Assembly (NCBI GenBank): GCA_030407315.1
Contig: JALQPE010002815.1
Location: 1 to 64,000, forward strand
Direction of reading: 5' to 3'
DNA: 64,000 bases
DNA from: Asparagopsis taxiformis
Taxonomy: Eukaryota; Rhodophyta; Florideophyceae; Bonnemaisoniales; Bonnemaisoniaceae
In this document: in pieces, positions 21,871-31,899 of the stretch
Layout of the letters: each line of letters opens with the position of its first letter
Position numbering within the stretch: the first letter of the stretch is position 1
Notes under the pieces: model-generated
Told to the model about the DNA's origin: nothing
Database searches by the model: none
What the model saw: the letters and a program-made list of their open reading frames with translations, nothing else
Translations under genes and position numbers: made by a program

Positions 21871-22599
21871 GAAATGACGTGATCGACGCTCTGTGACAAG
21901 TCACACGTGCTGTACATCTACGGCATTTCAACTGTTCATCCCATGTTGGCTTTATTACTCCATCCTCAAAAACTTTAAACTGGCTCTCGTTCTATAGAAT
22001 AACATCGACCAGTTTGTGGCCACCGCCAACTTGTCGCACAAGCAAAAACTGGAGTTCGATTTCAATCCTCAATCCGAACAGTTCTGTGACAAAACGTTCG
22101 GATTGAATCAGAACTTCTGTGCAATCTCCAAGACAACGGAATTCGACAGTGCATCTCACCGCATTGGGGAGAGTGTGTAGTAGAGACAAATCACGACTAC
22201 TATTGGTCACTCACAATACGCTCATCTCTTTGCACCGTACTGAATTCAACAAGCGCTCATCGCTACTCCACGAAACTTAGTTCACCGGACAGCGATGTCC
22301 AGATGCTCGCCACTTTGTGTGCCCCGCAGCTGCGCAGTTCTATTATTCATTAGGCTAGTAGTATCTAGTCAGCATATGTTCAAGTTCTTCACCCAAACTA
22401 TGTGTCCCTTCAACCGAGTGCTGCTCTAGAATCTTACTGTTTCTCAAACACGAATCACTTTATCGTATGGTTCAGATACTATTTCATCTTCACTTCCTCC
22501 GATTGCCAGCGGGGGCGCTTCACCTGCACGCGCAGCGACAGTCTGTAAAAAGGTCCTCGCTCGACATATCCTTTACTAACAATAGTCCTTTACCAGTAC

Positions 22600-25059
22600 C
22601 TAGAATCCTTTGCTAGAAAGATAGTAACACACCCATGTACAAAACCAACTGTTCTTAGTCTTGTATTCCAGCCTATGTGAATCACGATATCTTGTGCTCT
22701 TCAACTGTGCGAATATAGCAAAGCTGATAAGGTCATAGTGAGGCTAAATTCTACGTAACCAACTTGTGTCCTCTTCAGCGGCCCACCACCATTATTCAAC
22801 CGGACCATTCCACGCTCGCGTAAACAATTCTTCCCCTGCCACCCCACTGCTCATACACATATACTTCACTCACTCTCCAATCGCTCAGCGCTACAAAGTA
22901 TTTGCTCCGCACGGCATTATTCGGAGAGCAGAATGGATATGTGTCATCTGTTGGTGATGTTGTTACTGGGATTGCTGGGAACGGAAATCAGCCGCGAAAC
23001 TGGCTGTACCTCCACTTGTCCACAACCTGTTTGCGGAGACCACGATACACTACTGACACTAGTGTATCAAGTCCTGTTCCCAGTGTATGCAGTACAAGTC
23101 AAGTCGTGCTCATGGATACCACAGCGTCGATCCGTCGCCAACGCTAATGTCTATCGGACGAGCAAATTTCCAACTTTTCCGCGTCTAATGGTGTTTAAGA
23201 AGCCCAAACGATAGAAGAAGCGATGATGTTATCTAACGGCTGCAAGGTTTGACTTTCTTGCGGTGTTCAGCCCTGCCAAACCATGAGGAACCCGTGCGGA
23301 GAACGATTTCGCATCCTGCGATATACTCACAAATCGTTTTCGTCAGTCATTTTCGTTCACCGTGTTTCTTCCAGATCGCATTCATGATCAGCGATTTTCC
23401 ATATCTGATCAAACTGCTCTGGATCTGCAGGTATCGCCGAAGCAAGCAATGGTCCGACCAATCATATCCACTGTTCCACAACACCTGGTCGTTGGCGCTG
23501 CACGTTGAAGAAGTGTGCTGATACAACAGACCAGTTGTGTACTCTATGACACCCCGCCCCCGCAGCCTTACATCACGACCACTTGCTGTTGCTCATAATT
23601 TCGTACACCTTCCACGGCTTGTACACGCTCCGCTATGTCCTACTCCACTATAGTATATGTACGTTTTCAACTATACTAAAGATTGTTTGAGACATTCCAT
23701 TCCGTTTCGTCATGAACAACCTGCTTGGAAACGACAACCCCTTCCGGCCCTCCCCCCTTCTCTTCCCCTATCCGAGTCCCTCCCCACTGCAGTTAACCGT
23801 TCTAGTCACACTCATTCCAACTCTTACCCATGTATACCACCATATCAATCTAGTGTACGTGCACTACCACACTCCGTTTTCCCTCTCCTCCAAATTTCCA
23901 TTCTACTCTGATTTGCGACAACATCACTTTCCCGCTATCCATCACACCTCATAACCCTTCATTCCAAATCTGTTGCCTCACACATCTGCTTCTGCTCATT
24001 GCACAATGATCGAAACATGCCATCATACTCTCGTCGCACATTGCTTTTGCAGATTACACCTTTCCACCACCTTCCACTTTATGCACCATTACAACCTTGC
24101 TGCATCTTTGTATTCAATTGCTTCTGAGCCCATGTCCATCGACCCTTCACACCTTCACATACCGCTCCATATCTGAGTAATCTTATGACCCAACCAACTA
24201 CCCCGTCTCTGTTTACTACACTGTCCACCACCCGCATCCGCCTACTCTATTGATCACACATTCCTCACCTCACCGCAGCTCTCTATCATTTTCAACCTTC
24301 CACATGCTGCCGCTCTACAGTATCTCCAGCCCTATCCTCTCACACTCGTTTTTCCCATCACCCCCCATCACTCCCCAGATCACTCCACCGCATCCATCAT
24401 ATGTCCTTGCCATTATGGCAGAACACAATGATATCTCATTTGGTCCCTCTCTTCATATCTCCCTCTTCACCGTGTCTCCCTGCTTCAACCCTATTGTCGT
24501 GAACAGTGATTGCCTTCTGCAGTTCAATATGTGTCTCAGCCAATGAACATACAATTGGGGATCGCTAATTCCATTACACAATTGTGAGATGAGAGTCGCC
24601 AACTCCATGACATTGATCACATCACATCACATTAGATTATCACTGCTTTCCTATATAATTCCGAGAGCTCGTCATCGATGTATGATAGCGTTGCAGATCT
24701 GTGTCAATTACTTTGGAGCAACGATGTCCCTACCTGCATATGCGCTTTTCCAGAGGGGGGAAGCGCGAGTAGTAAGCAATACTGTTTTTACCTGTCTATC
24801 AAAAAATCTAAACATCGTACTGAGCCAGCTGTGTACTGTTGTAACATCATCCTGAGTGGGTTGCTGCTGTTGTTTAGAGAGGTGCATCCCGATGTAGTCA
24901 GGAACACACAGAGTATCGCCAATCCCTGCCCTGACCTTCATATCCACTCAACCGCCCACCCGGCCCCCCCCACCACAAGCTTCTCACACCACGCGAAATG
25001 CCAAGTACAATACATACTTCATCAGCCTTTCGCATTGCCATCATCGATATCCCAATCCC
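22600..25059. other. Non-coding, G-poor plus strand, nothing recognised
   Basis: No gene is supported. From about 23640 to 24550 the plus strand consists mostly of C, T and A with very few G, over almost 1 kb, and open frames there are a by-product of that bias. The 22750-23520 part holds a few 80-90-codon frames with no domain. Confidence 0.5.
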
Positions 25060-25067
25060 TATATAAA
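25060..25067 (+). promoter_or_regulatory. TATA box of the DM9 gene
   Basis: tatataaa lies 111 bp before the ATG at 25171. The 5' leader between them is rich in C and A and poor in G, ending in ctacaacaatc before the ATG, a strong-gene style context. Confidence 0.7.
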
Positions 25068-25170
25068 CAGTGCCTTGACTCGTTCCAGGGAATCTCCACA
25101 GACCAACCACTCCCCACACACCACAGACACAACTCAAAACAACAACACCCCCCCCCAATCTACAACAATC

Positions 25171-26168
25171 ATGACCCACATTGCCCAGCTCACCTGGCAT
25201 ACCACCACAAAGGAAATCAAGTTCCCCAACGCCGTCAGTGTTCCGCCTTCTAGACAGGTGATACTAGAAGCCGGATTATCGCCTCGTAATCCTAGGGTTT
25301 ATTTAGATTGCAGATGATGGCATGGGAGCCAGTTGACGGGCTGTCATTTTCGGAGACAGTGGCGGCTCTACGGGCATGTAGGCCAATGAAGAGACACTGT
25401 CTAGGTAATACCTCAGCTGGATGGTGACGACCATCAAGGAGCGAGAGGACTGGCCGGGCACGCCAGTAGCGACCGACCCGGGCAGGTTCGGGGCATCTCC
25501 TGGGCAAGGAGATCGCACTCACTGTCGCCTCCTCCACCTGGAGGGAGATCACCTCAGAGGACGCGAAGAAGGCGGAGGCGCCTTTAGGACTCGGAACTAG
25601 GCTTTACCGATCTAGGCTATGCGATAATTAGTACTTAAAGGTGCGGCTACTTCCTCAGAAGGAAAAGAGGGGCAGCAGCGTACCGGCACTAGTCTCTCCT
25701 GACTCCTACACCCCTTTTATGCGCGGAGCGGAACGAAGCTCGCCTCAAAGAGTTGGAACAGTCAGCTTCGAAAGTGCCGGCGGCAAAATTCTCTTCATTT
25801 CACGCAACCATACCGGCCCCAACGTCTCCTATATCGGCTACGCCATTAAAGATGAGGGTGCATACTATGCCCTTGGAGGCAACGTGATTGAGGCTGTCAA
25901 TTTCGACTTGCTCCTCAACAGAGGTACAGCACTCACATGAGTCGAGGTAACCGATGGTAGAGTACCCACCGGTGCTATCAGTGGAGGCAGAGACAACATG
26001 GGCCACCTTCAGTACGTGGCCAGGGCCAAGCATGATGATCATTGGTATGCCGGATATGTAAACCATGACGGCAAGAAAATCTTATTCCCGGTCGACAAGA
26101 AACAGATGGAAGCTTCTGTTTACCAGGTGCTTGCTGTGACGTCCTTCCACCCTCCGACGCACAACTAG
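25171..26168 (+). pseudogene. DM9-repeat (DUF3421) protein gene, split by a solo LTR
   Basis: Two coding blocks (25171-25238 and 25766-26168) join in frame if the inserted LTR and one copy of its duplication are left out, giving 157 codons. The product has two DM9 repeats: about residues 24-76 (ILFISRNHTGPNVSYIGYA, YYALGGNVIEAVNFDLL) and 82-150 (VPTGAISGGRDNMGHLQYVA, YAGYVNHDGKK, EASVYQVLAV). DM9 proteins of other eukaryotes are small cytosolic or secreted lectin-like proteins, some binding mannose and acting in immunity. A TGA at 25938-25940 stands where DM9 repeats normally start with Trp. The gene therefore carries two independent lesions. There is no signal peptide (start MTHIAQLTWH). Confidence 0.85.
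25239..25760. mobile_element. Solo LTR (522 bp) inside the DM9 gene
   Basis: It starts tgttcc and ends ggaaca, perfect 6-bp inverted ends of the TG..CA type, and is flanked by gtcag at 25234-25238 and 25761-25765. It has no coding capacity. It is what remains after recombination between the two LTRs of a full element. Its sequence is unlike the other LTRs in this window, so it belongs to another family. Confidence 0.9.
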
Positions 26169-26699
26169 ACATTCATCTCGTTGGTGTGCACTTGGCTTGG
26201 CTGTAGTAGTATGTTGTGTTTAGTATAACATACACGCATTGCTAGACGAACGATAAACAACCTTGTCTACCACATTGCCTCCTGCGCTGTGCTGTGCTAT
26301 GCTATGGTATTGTCGCTATAATACCAGGGATAGTCGCTACAATGCAGCACCAATGTTCCCGATAGTTGTCGAGACAGCACGCGACGACAGGGAACAAACC
26401 CTAGGGTGGATAGGTCAATCTCGAGTCAACGCTGCGCTTCTTCTCATCTATCTTCTGCTCGTATGTCATCCAATGAAACCTTACGCGACGAGTACACGTC
26501 ATCGGACCAAAGGTCAAGTGTTCCAAATTCCGCCACCGTACACCCTCTCATACACGTCTGAAGTACTGCCTGTCTTACGTGTGTTGTCGAGACTACTGTA
26601 GTTAATTGTGGTTTGAGTTTTGGTTGAGGTGGTGTTTTCCTGCCTCCTTTACTTCTACTCTTTGCTACATGTGATTAAATAGACTCGATATCTCCCTAG
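26169..26699. other. Intergenic, nothing recognised
   Basis: This spacer between the DM9 pseudogene and the next ORF would contain the 3' end of the former. No repeat or ORF of note. Confidence 0.4.
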
Positions 26700-27266
26700 C
26701 TATGGTTTTCTGTTACATTGACAACGTCCAATTCCCAGAACTAAACAGCTTGCACCGCCAAAGTTTCCTTGCTGGTCAGTATAAAAGAAAAAGATTTCCA
26801 TTAATGGAGTAGCATTTGGCAGTGCCAAACGGAGTCTTGAGAGGAAATAAATGAAAGGTGATAGTAGACAGAATAGAACCGAATTTAGGATCTCCATTTG
26901 AATCGCGTACACTACAGCCGCACTGCGCCAGTGGTACATTACTAGGCTAGACGCAAAGACGCTGCAAAAGCCTAAACCCATAGGCGCCTTGCCCACTTTG
27001 AGAGTTGCACTTGTCATCATATTTCTCGCAAGTACGGCGACCACTAATTTGTGGCCAGGTAAACAGTGTACTCTAGGTGGACAACATGTGATAGAGACGA
27101 AAAGGAAATCGAAGATCTCGGAAGCGAGTGATTGGAGTTCCTCTGATTGGTTCCTGCCATTCCCGGCTATAGAATTATGCCTCGTTGAATGGCGTGAGTG
27201 GAAGTCCCATGTTGCTTTACAACTCTGGCCGTCTTTTCCGTCCAAGTTTACTATGTATCTGATCAT
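26700..27266 (-). CDS. Hypothetical protein, possible membrane segments
   Basis: A 188-codon frame with a true ATG (MIRYIVNLDGKDGQS). The middle and C-terminal parts have hydrophobic stretches (LVVAVLARNMM; LNSVLFCLLSPFIYFLSRL) that could span a membrane. No family is recognised. It lies divergently 196 bp from the NB-ARC/WD40 start. The only support is length in an AT-balanced region, so it may be a chance frame. Confidence 0.3.
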   Translation of the reverse strand: MIRYIVNLDGKDGQSCKATWDFHSRHSTRHNSIAGNGRNQSEELQSLASEIFDFLFVSITCCPPRVHCLPGHKLVVAVLARNMMTSATLKVGKAPMGLGFCSVFASSLVMYHWRSAAVVYAIQMEILNSVLFCLLSPFIYFLSRLRLALPNATPLMEIFFFYTDQQGNFGGASCLVLGIGRCQCNRKP

Positions 27267-27462
27267 ATCCTGGTCTCGACGACGGTGCGTATGACAGGCT
27301 GTCTTGTATTAGCTTAACAATTTGCAGACATACAAGACGCCCAAAATCAGCCTGAGTAGGTCGTCCCACGCCGTCTTCTCATGCGATATCCACAGCTTTT
27401 GGTCTTGCCGTCCGGTTAGTCTCCCGGTCTTCTCCACAGGAAACAACATTCTCTCGTCCATA

Positions 27463-30400
27463 ATGGGCAACTGCTTTGCTCCGCCATCAAACCGCTCCAA
27501 TCCAAGCTCACCCAACCCAACTTTTCGTTCTAACCGCGCGAATCAACCGACGTCTCACCCAACCATCGCATCCGCCGCCCATTCCAGCGCATCAGCCATC
27601 TCGTCTGCAACTCTGACACCCTCCACGTCTCCATGTTCCCCCGCTCCAAATTCATTAGATCCATCTGCACGTCTCATCACCCAACCGCAATCCCTCAGGA
27701 GACCTTTCTACGTTCCAATCATTCTGCCCCCGGTACTGGATTTATCGCCATCCTCCACGACCCCAGAAAGCGCTGTGAAGTGCGCCCTTCTGTCTGAAGA
27801 CCCAGACGTTAATTCCGTCGTGCTTGTTGGTATTGGTGGCGCAGGGAAGACTACTATCCTCTGTGCTCTCGGTAATGACGAGGAGATCAACGACAAATAC
27901 CGCGATGGCGTGTGGTTTTTCAGGCTCGGTCATGACATAACACTCTCCTTCATCTGCCAACTCGAGTTACTTGTCAAATCCGCATGTCCAGATTTTGTAG
28001 CAGATTTCAAGCAGCTCGCTGCTTCAGAAGATACGCACTGCATGATGATCAACCACCTTTTGTACCGTTTGTCCATGAAACACTTCCTGCTTCTATTCGA
28101 TGACGTTAGCGATGTCAATGCAGATGTGTACAGATTGGCCTGTGCTATGTGTCAAGCCGTGCAAGGGAACAACTGTACATCATTGAAGATACTGACATCC
28201 ACAAGCAGCAGAGTTGTTTCCGATGTATTTAGTCACAACCTTTGTGCAGAGATCGACCCTGGAAATTCTGACGCCGACAGAAGCCTTCGAATATTTTGTC
28301 ACTACGCATCCATGGAGATGTCAGATGTTTCTTTACTCTCCGATCAGAACCGAGACGCCCTGGACCACGTTCTGGAAATATGCCAAGGACTTCCGCTTGC
28401 ATTGAGAATGGCTGGATCTACCGTGAGACAGCTTATGTACCCTAGCGTAGATCAATGTGATCAGAGTGCGATTGGTCGGTATTGGGGGCGACTGGCATCG
28501 AGGGCCCGGTCTCCTGCTGGGGCAGAGGGTGGAGACAAACATCTAGGCTTGACTTCTATCTTGGAGACGAGCATACAATTTCTCGAGGATGGATGGGAGT
28601 CGACGAAAGCGCCAGAAAAGCTCGCTGATCACCTCACAGTGCAAGACATGTTTCAATCATTTTGCATTGTACAAAAGCAAACATGTCTGCCAGTTGGTGT
28701 GATAGAGCGGTTATGGGGTGTGACCGATGTACAATCTGGGTTATTGATGTTTTCACGAAACGGTCTAGTATCTGAAGCTCGAGAAGAAGGCACAGGGATC
28801 ATAGAGGTGTGTGCACACGATTTAGTGCTAGATATCAGTGTCAGGATGGCTGAGAATCAAGATGGAATGAAGAAATGGCATGCGAAGCTGTTGGATGCAT
28901 ACCAGATGTCAAGGAGTGGAAGCGAAAGTACTGGAGACAGGGGGAGCGATAAAGTGGACGAATGGTGGAATCTGGCAAAGAATGACAAGTACATGGTCGA
29001 GAATATCGTACGACATCTGCTTGGAGCAGGGCGGGTGGCAGATGCATTGTTGCTGTTGACTGATTACCGATGGGTGGAGCTGATGAACGAAGACAAGGAG
29101 AGACTGCCGTTTCATAAGATCATAGCGGACCTGCAGTTGCTGCTGGCGTATTTGAAGAAGACAGAGACAGATGGAAAACTTGTGCGCGACATAGATCTTG
29201 TGGTGAGCGCGATGAAACTTTGTTTGATACCGCATTGCATGAGAAATCGTGATGAGTGTACCTTCCAGCTGTATGGACGACTGCGTGACGTCTCAACTGA
29301 GAGCGGCGTAGTGGAGCGATTAGTGTATAGTATTGAGCGGTATGGACAGCGCCCTTGGGCTCGTGCTGGACAAGGCGTGCTGGCTAGTGCGAAGGGCCCT
29401 TTGAGACGCGTGATAGAAGTAGAAAGTGATATACAATGTATATCTGTTGGAACGCGAGGAGATGAAATAGTTGTGGGACGTAAGGGAGGCAATGTGTCTG
29501 TATTGAATAGCCTTGATGGTTCAACGGAAAATTGGCTTGTTGGTCATGAAGAAGATGATATTATAGTCGATGTATTTGTAGACTCTTGGGCGAGAAAGAT
29601 ATATTCTTGCAGCTCGAGAGGAAGAGTGATAATATGGAATGAATACAAGAAATGGCAGTCTTTGCAGGCTGGCACAGTAGACAAAGAAGAGATCACTTGC
29701 ATGCAAATATTATGTACGCAGGACAAAGCAATTCTGGGTACAAACCTCGGACGACTGTTGGTAATTGATGTGAATAGTGGAAACATGATGCAAACTTCGG
29801 ATGTGCACACGGATAGCGTGACCTCGCTGGCGGTTGACACCAGCAAAGTTTATCTGGTTTCTGCATCAAAGGATGAAACGATCATCGTCTGGGACATGGC
29901 ATGTTTCGGCGACACGAGATATGTGTTGCAGGGGCACATGACATGGATGAGAAGTGTGATATTGAGCGGTGATGGTAAACTACTAGCGTCAGGATCAAGC
30001 GATGGAACTATTCATTTGTGGGATTTAGAGCTTCGCGATCATCGTTGGACATCGTCTGACGAACATGGCCGACCTGTAGAGTGCGTTATGTTCAGTGCAG
30101 ATGATCGACTGCTGTATTCTGCAGATTATGATACGATATGTGTGTGGCGGATGAGCAATGGTGGTCGTGACGTTGCCTTACTACAAACCCTCTGCCATAC
30201 ATCGATATACGACATCGATTCACTTTGTATCGCAGAAACCTCAGAACTGTTCGTGTTGCATCGGAACGGTGTACATGTTTGGAACGTGGGACAAATTGAC
30301 AGCAAGAATGAAGGAATCGATGCCTTTCTGTCGCATGTGCGCAAATTTGCAGTGTCTGCAGATGGAGCAACCGTGTTGACATGGAGCGAAGGTGCGAAAT

Positions 30401-31167
30401 GTCTGGAGATACGCAACATGAGTGACGTTACACAGGGCATCGATCGTGTCATTTCGAGTTTCAGAATTCCACATCGATTTCAACCGGAATCGCTGGCCGT
30501 GTCGAACGACCAGCGACTTATTGCCTACTCCAGTGCATGCAAGTGTGTCGTGCATGTTGGCCACGTGCGTAACAGACAGATTTTGCACTCGCTGTCCAAT
30601 CTGGAGCATTGGGTGTTGTCGTTGTCGAAAACCGCGGACGAAGCTTGCAATTCGTCCAATTGTTCAAGTTCCGACGATTCGAGTAGTGTGACAGGTGGTG
30701 GTCCATGGCGGGACATCGAATCGCTATGGTTCAGTTCAGATGGATGTATTATTTCGGGTGTGGGAGTTGCAGCGCCGATTGGAGACGATTCGACGGTCGA
30801 GAGAAAGTCGCTTTCGTGGAAAGTGGCGTCGGGAGAGGCGGTGGATGACGCACAGCTCGTTGGTGAGAGTAGTGGTTCGAATTGCACTGCAACGGCTCGT
30901 CTGATTTGCCAGCCGCAGTTGTCGTCCGTCGGGTTGCGATATTCAGGGGATGTGGTTTATGAGCTTGACGGCACGTCGTTCGTTATAGCCAGTCTGGAAG
31001 ACGATGTTACAGGGGCGTATTATTGTTGCAATTCACGTCGGTTGTGGATCGCGTCTTTTGATAGAGGAATGTACTATGTTGATCTCGTCACTGATAACGC
31101 TAATCTGGGATTAGGCGATGAACCATCTCTACCAATTCTTTCGCATCTGCATGCGTCGCAGCAATAG
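27463..31167 (+). CDS. NB-ARC/WD40 (Apaf-1-like) protein, myristoylation signal
   Basis: This 1234-aa protein has the build of a STAND ATPase switch. The start is placed at MGNCFAPPSNRS, not at the upstream TTG, because it is the first ATG and gives a classical N-myristoylation (Gly2) plus palmitoylation (Cys4) signal. Residues 5-75 are Ser/Pro/Asn-rich. The NB-ARC follows: P-loop near 123 (VGIGGAGKTT), kinase-2 near 210 (LLLFDDV), GLPL near 308 (CQGLPLALRM) and an MHD variant near 451 (CAHDLVLDI). A helical region spans about 480-640. A WD40 propeller fills about 645-1205 (clear repeats at VTSLAVDTSK..IIVWDM and LLASGSSDGTIHLWDL). In Apaf-1 relatives the propeller senses the ligand and the NB-ARC oligomerises. 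No CARD, TIR or LRR is present; a decayed paralogue at 20820-21870 has a TIR after the propeller. Confidence 0.9.
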   Translation: MGNCFAPPSNRSNPSSPNPTFRSNRANQPTSHPTIASAAHSSASAISSATLTPSTSPCSPAPNSLDPSARLITQPQSLRRPFYVPIILPPVLDLSPSSTTPESAVKCALLSEDPDVNSVVLVGIGGAGKTTILCALGNDEEINDKYRDGVWFFRLGHDITLSFICQLELLVKSACPDFVADFKQLAASEDTHCMMINHLLYRLSMKHFLLLFDDVSDVNADVYRLACAMCQAVQGNNCTSLKILTSTSSRVVSDVFSHNLCAEIDPGNSDADRSLRIFCHYASMEMSDVSLLSDQNRDALDHVLEICQGLPLALRMAGSTVRQLMYPSVDQCDQSAIGRYWGRLASRARSPAGAEGGDKHLGLTSILETSIQFLEDGWESTKAPEKLADHLTVQDMFQSFCIVQKQTCLPVGVIERLWGVTDVQSGLLMFSRNGLVSEAREEGTGIIEVCAHDLVLDISVRMAENQDGMKKWHAKLLDAYQMSRSGSESTGDRGSDKVDEWWNLAKNDKYMVENIVRHLLGAGRVADALLLLTDYRWVELMNEDKERLPFHKIIADLQLLLAYLKKTETDGKLVRDIDLVVSAMKLCLIPHCMRNRDECTFQLYGRLRDVSTESGVVERLVYSIERYGQRPWARAGQGVLASAKGPLRRVIEVESDIQCISVGTRGDEIVVGRKGGNVSVLNSLDGSTENWLVGHEEDDIIVDVFVDSWARKIYSCSSRGRVIIWNEYKKWQSLQAGTVDKEEITCMQILCTQDKAILGTNLGRLLVIDVNSGNMMQTSDVHTDSVTSLAVDTSKVYLVSASKDETIIVWDMACFGDTRYVLQGHMTWMRSVILSGDGKLLASGSSDGTIHLWDLELRDHRWTSSDEHGRPVECVMFSADDRLLYSADYDTICVWRMSNGGRDVALLQTLCHTSIYDIDSLCIAETSELFVLHRNGVHVWNVGQIDSKNEGIDAFLSHVRKFAVSADGATVLTWSEGAKCLEIRNMSDVTQGIDRVISSFRIPHRFQPESLAVSNDQRLIAYSSACKCVVHVGHVRNRQILHSLSNLEHWVLSLSKTADEACNSSNCSSSDDSSSVTGGGPWRDIESLWFSSDGCIISGVGVAAPIGDDSTVERKSLSWKVASGEAVDDAQLVGESSGSNCTATARLICQPQLSSVGLRYSGDVVYELDGTSFVIASLEDDVTGAYYCCNSRRLWIASFDRGMYYVDLVTDNANLGLGDEPSLPILSHLHASQQ

Positions 31168-31210
31168 ACACTAGCCGCGAAATGTGCAGTAGCGATACAA
31201 CGCTAAACGT

Positions 31211-31564
31211 CTATACACTGAATAGGAGGAGAGACAGCGCCGATGAATTTAGTGCAGGATGGTGTTTCTCAGGATAAACTGCTATCTTCGTAGGAAAGTT
31301 GAATAGCGACATTTTGCTGTGGTTGGCTACCAACGCGTTGATTACTAAATTAACGTCATGAGTTTGTCCTTGTTGATCAGTAAGACCATCCAACCATATT
31401 CTGACAGCATCGACATCTGTTTCCATGTAAATTGCATCTACGATCAACAGCGTTATGTTGTATGGCAATAGTTTTGTTCGACACGAGATTTGAACAGACT
31501 TGTTTTCTAAAATAGTGCACGTCATGACCTTGTTGGTAGCACATGTATCATAATTGCGTGTCAT
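31211..31564 (-). CDS. Hypothetical 117-aa protein
   Basis: A true ATG (MTRNYDTCATNK) opens a frame that ends 43 bp from the stop of the NB-ARC/WD40 gene, in convergent orientation. The sequence has mixed composition (IWLDGLTDQQGQTHDVNLVI) and no recognised motif. It could be real or a chance frame in the 3' region of its neighbour. Confidence 0.3.
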   Translation of the reverse strand: MTRNYDTCATNKVMTCTILENKSVQISCRTKLLPYNITLLIVDAIYMETDVDAVRIWLDGLTDQQGQTHDVNLVINALVANHSKMSLFNFPTKIAVYPEKHHPALNSSALSLLLFSV

Positions 31565-31899
31565 TCAACTGTTACCATGGCGCCAGTTTCTTCGTCACAC
31601 TCGCCTCTGTGCAGTTGCTACCGGTAATCTAAATCGTAACGAGTTACTGAGACTCGTTGGCGGTGATGCGGACCTTGTGTTTGATAGTTCTAGTTTGTGA
31701 TGCGCATCTGCGCCGCTTGATTCAATGCCTCGTTCGATAAATCTCTGATTCCTTTCGCATTTACGTTGGTCACACAGGACGTGTGCTCAAATAGTTTTCA
31801 TTCGTTCTGGGTTGAGAGTTTGACATTTCTATCGCATCGGGATACAGTCAATAATATACTGTTCAGCATGTAAACAATTTCATCAAATTCTTCTAAACT

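Noticed and set aside
27322..27462. Upstream extension of the NB-ARC/WD40 gene from a TTG
   Set aside because: No ATG upstream, low-quality sequence, and the ATG at 27463 gives a classical acylation signal.
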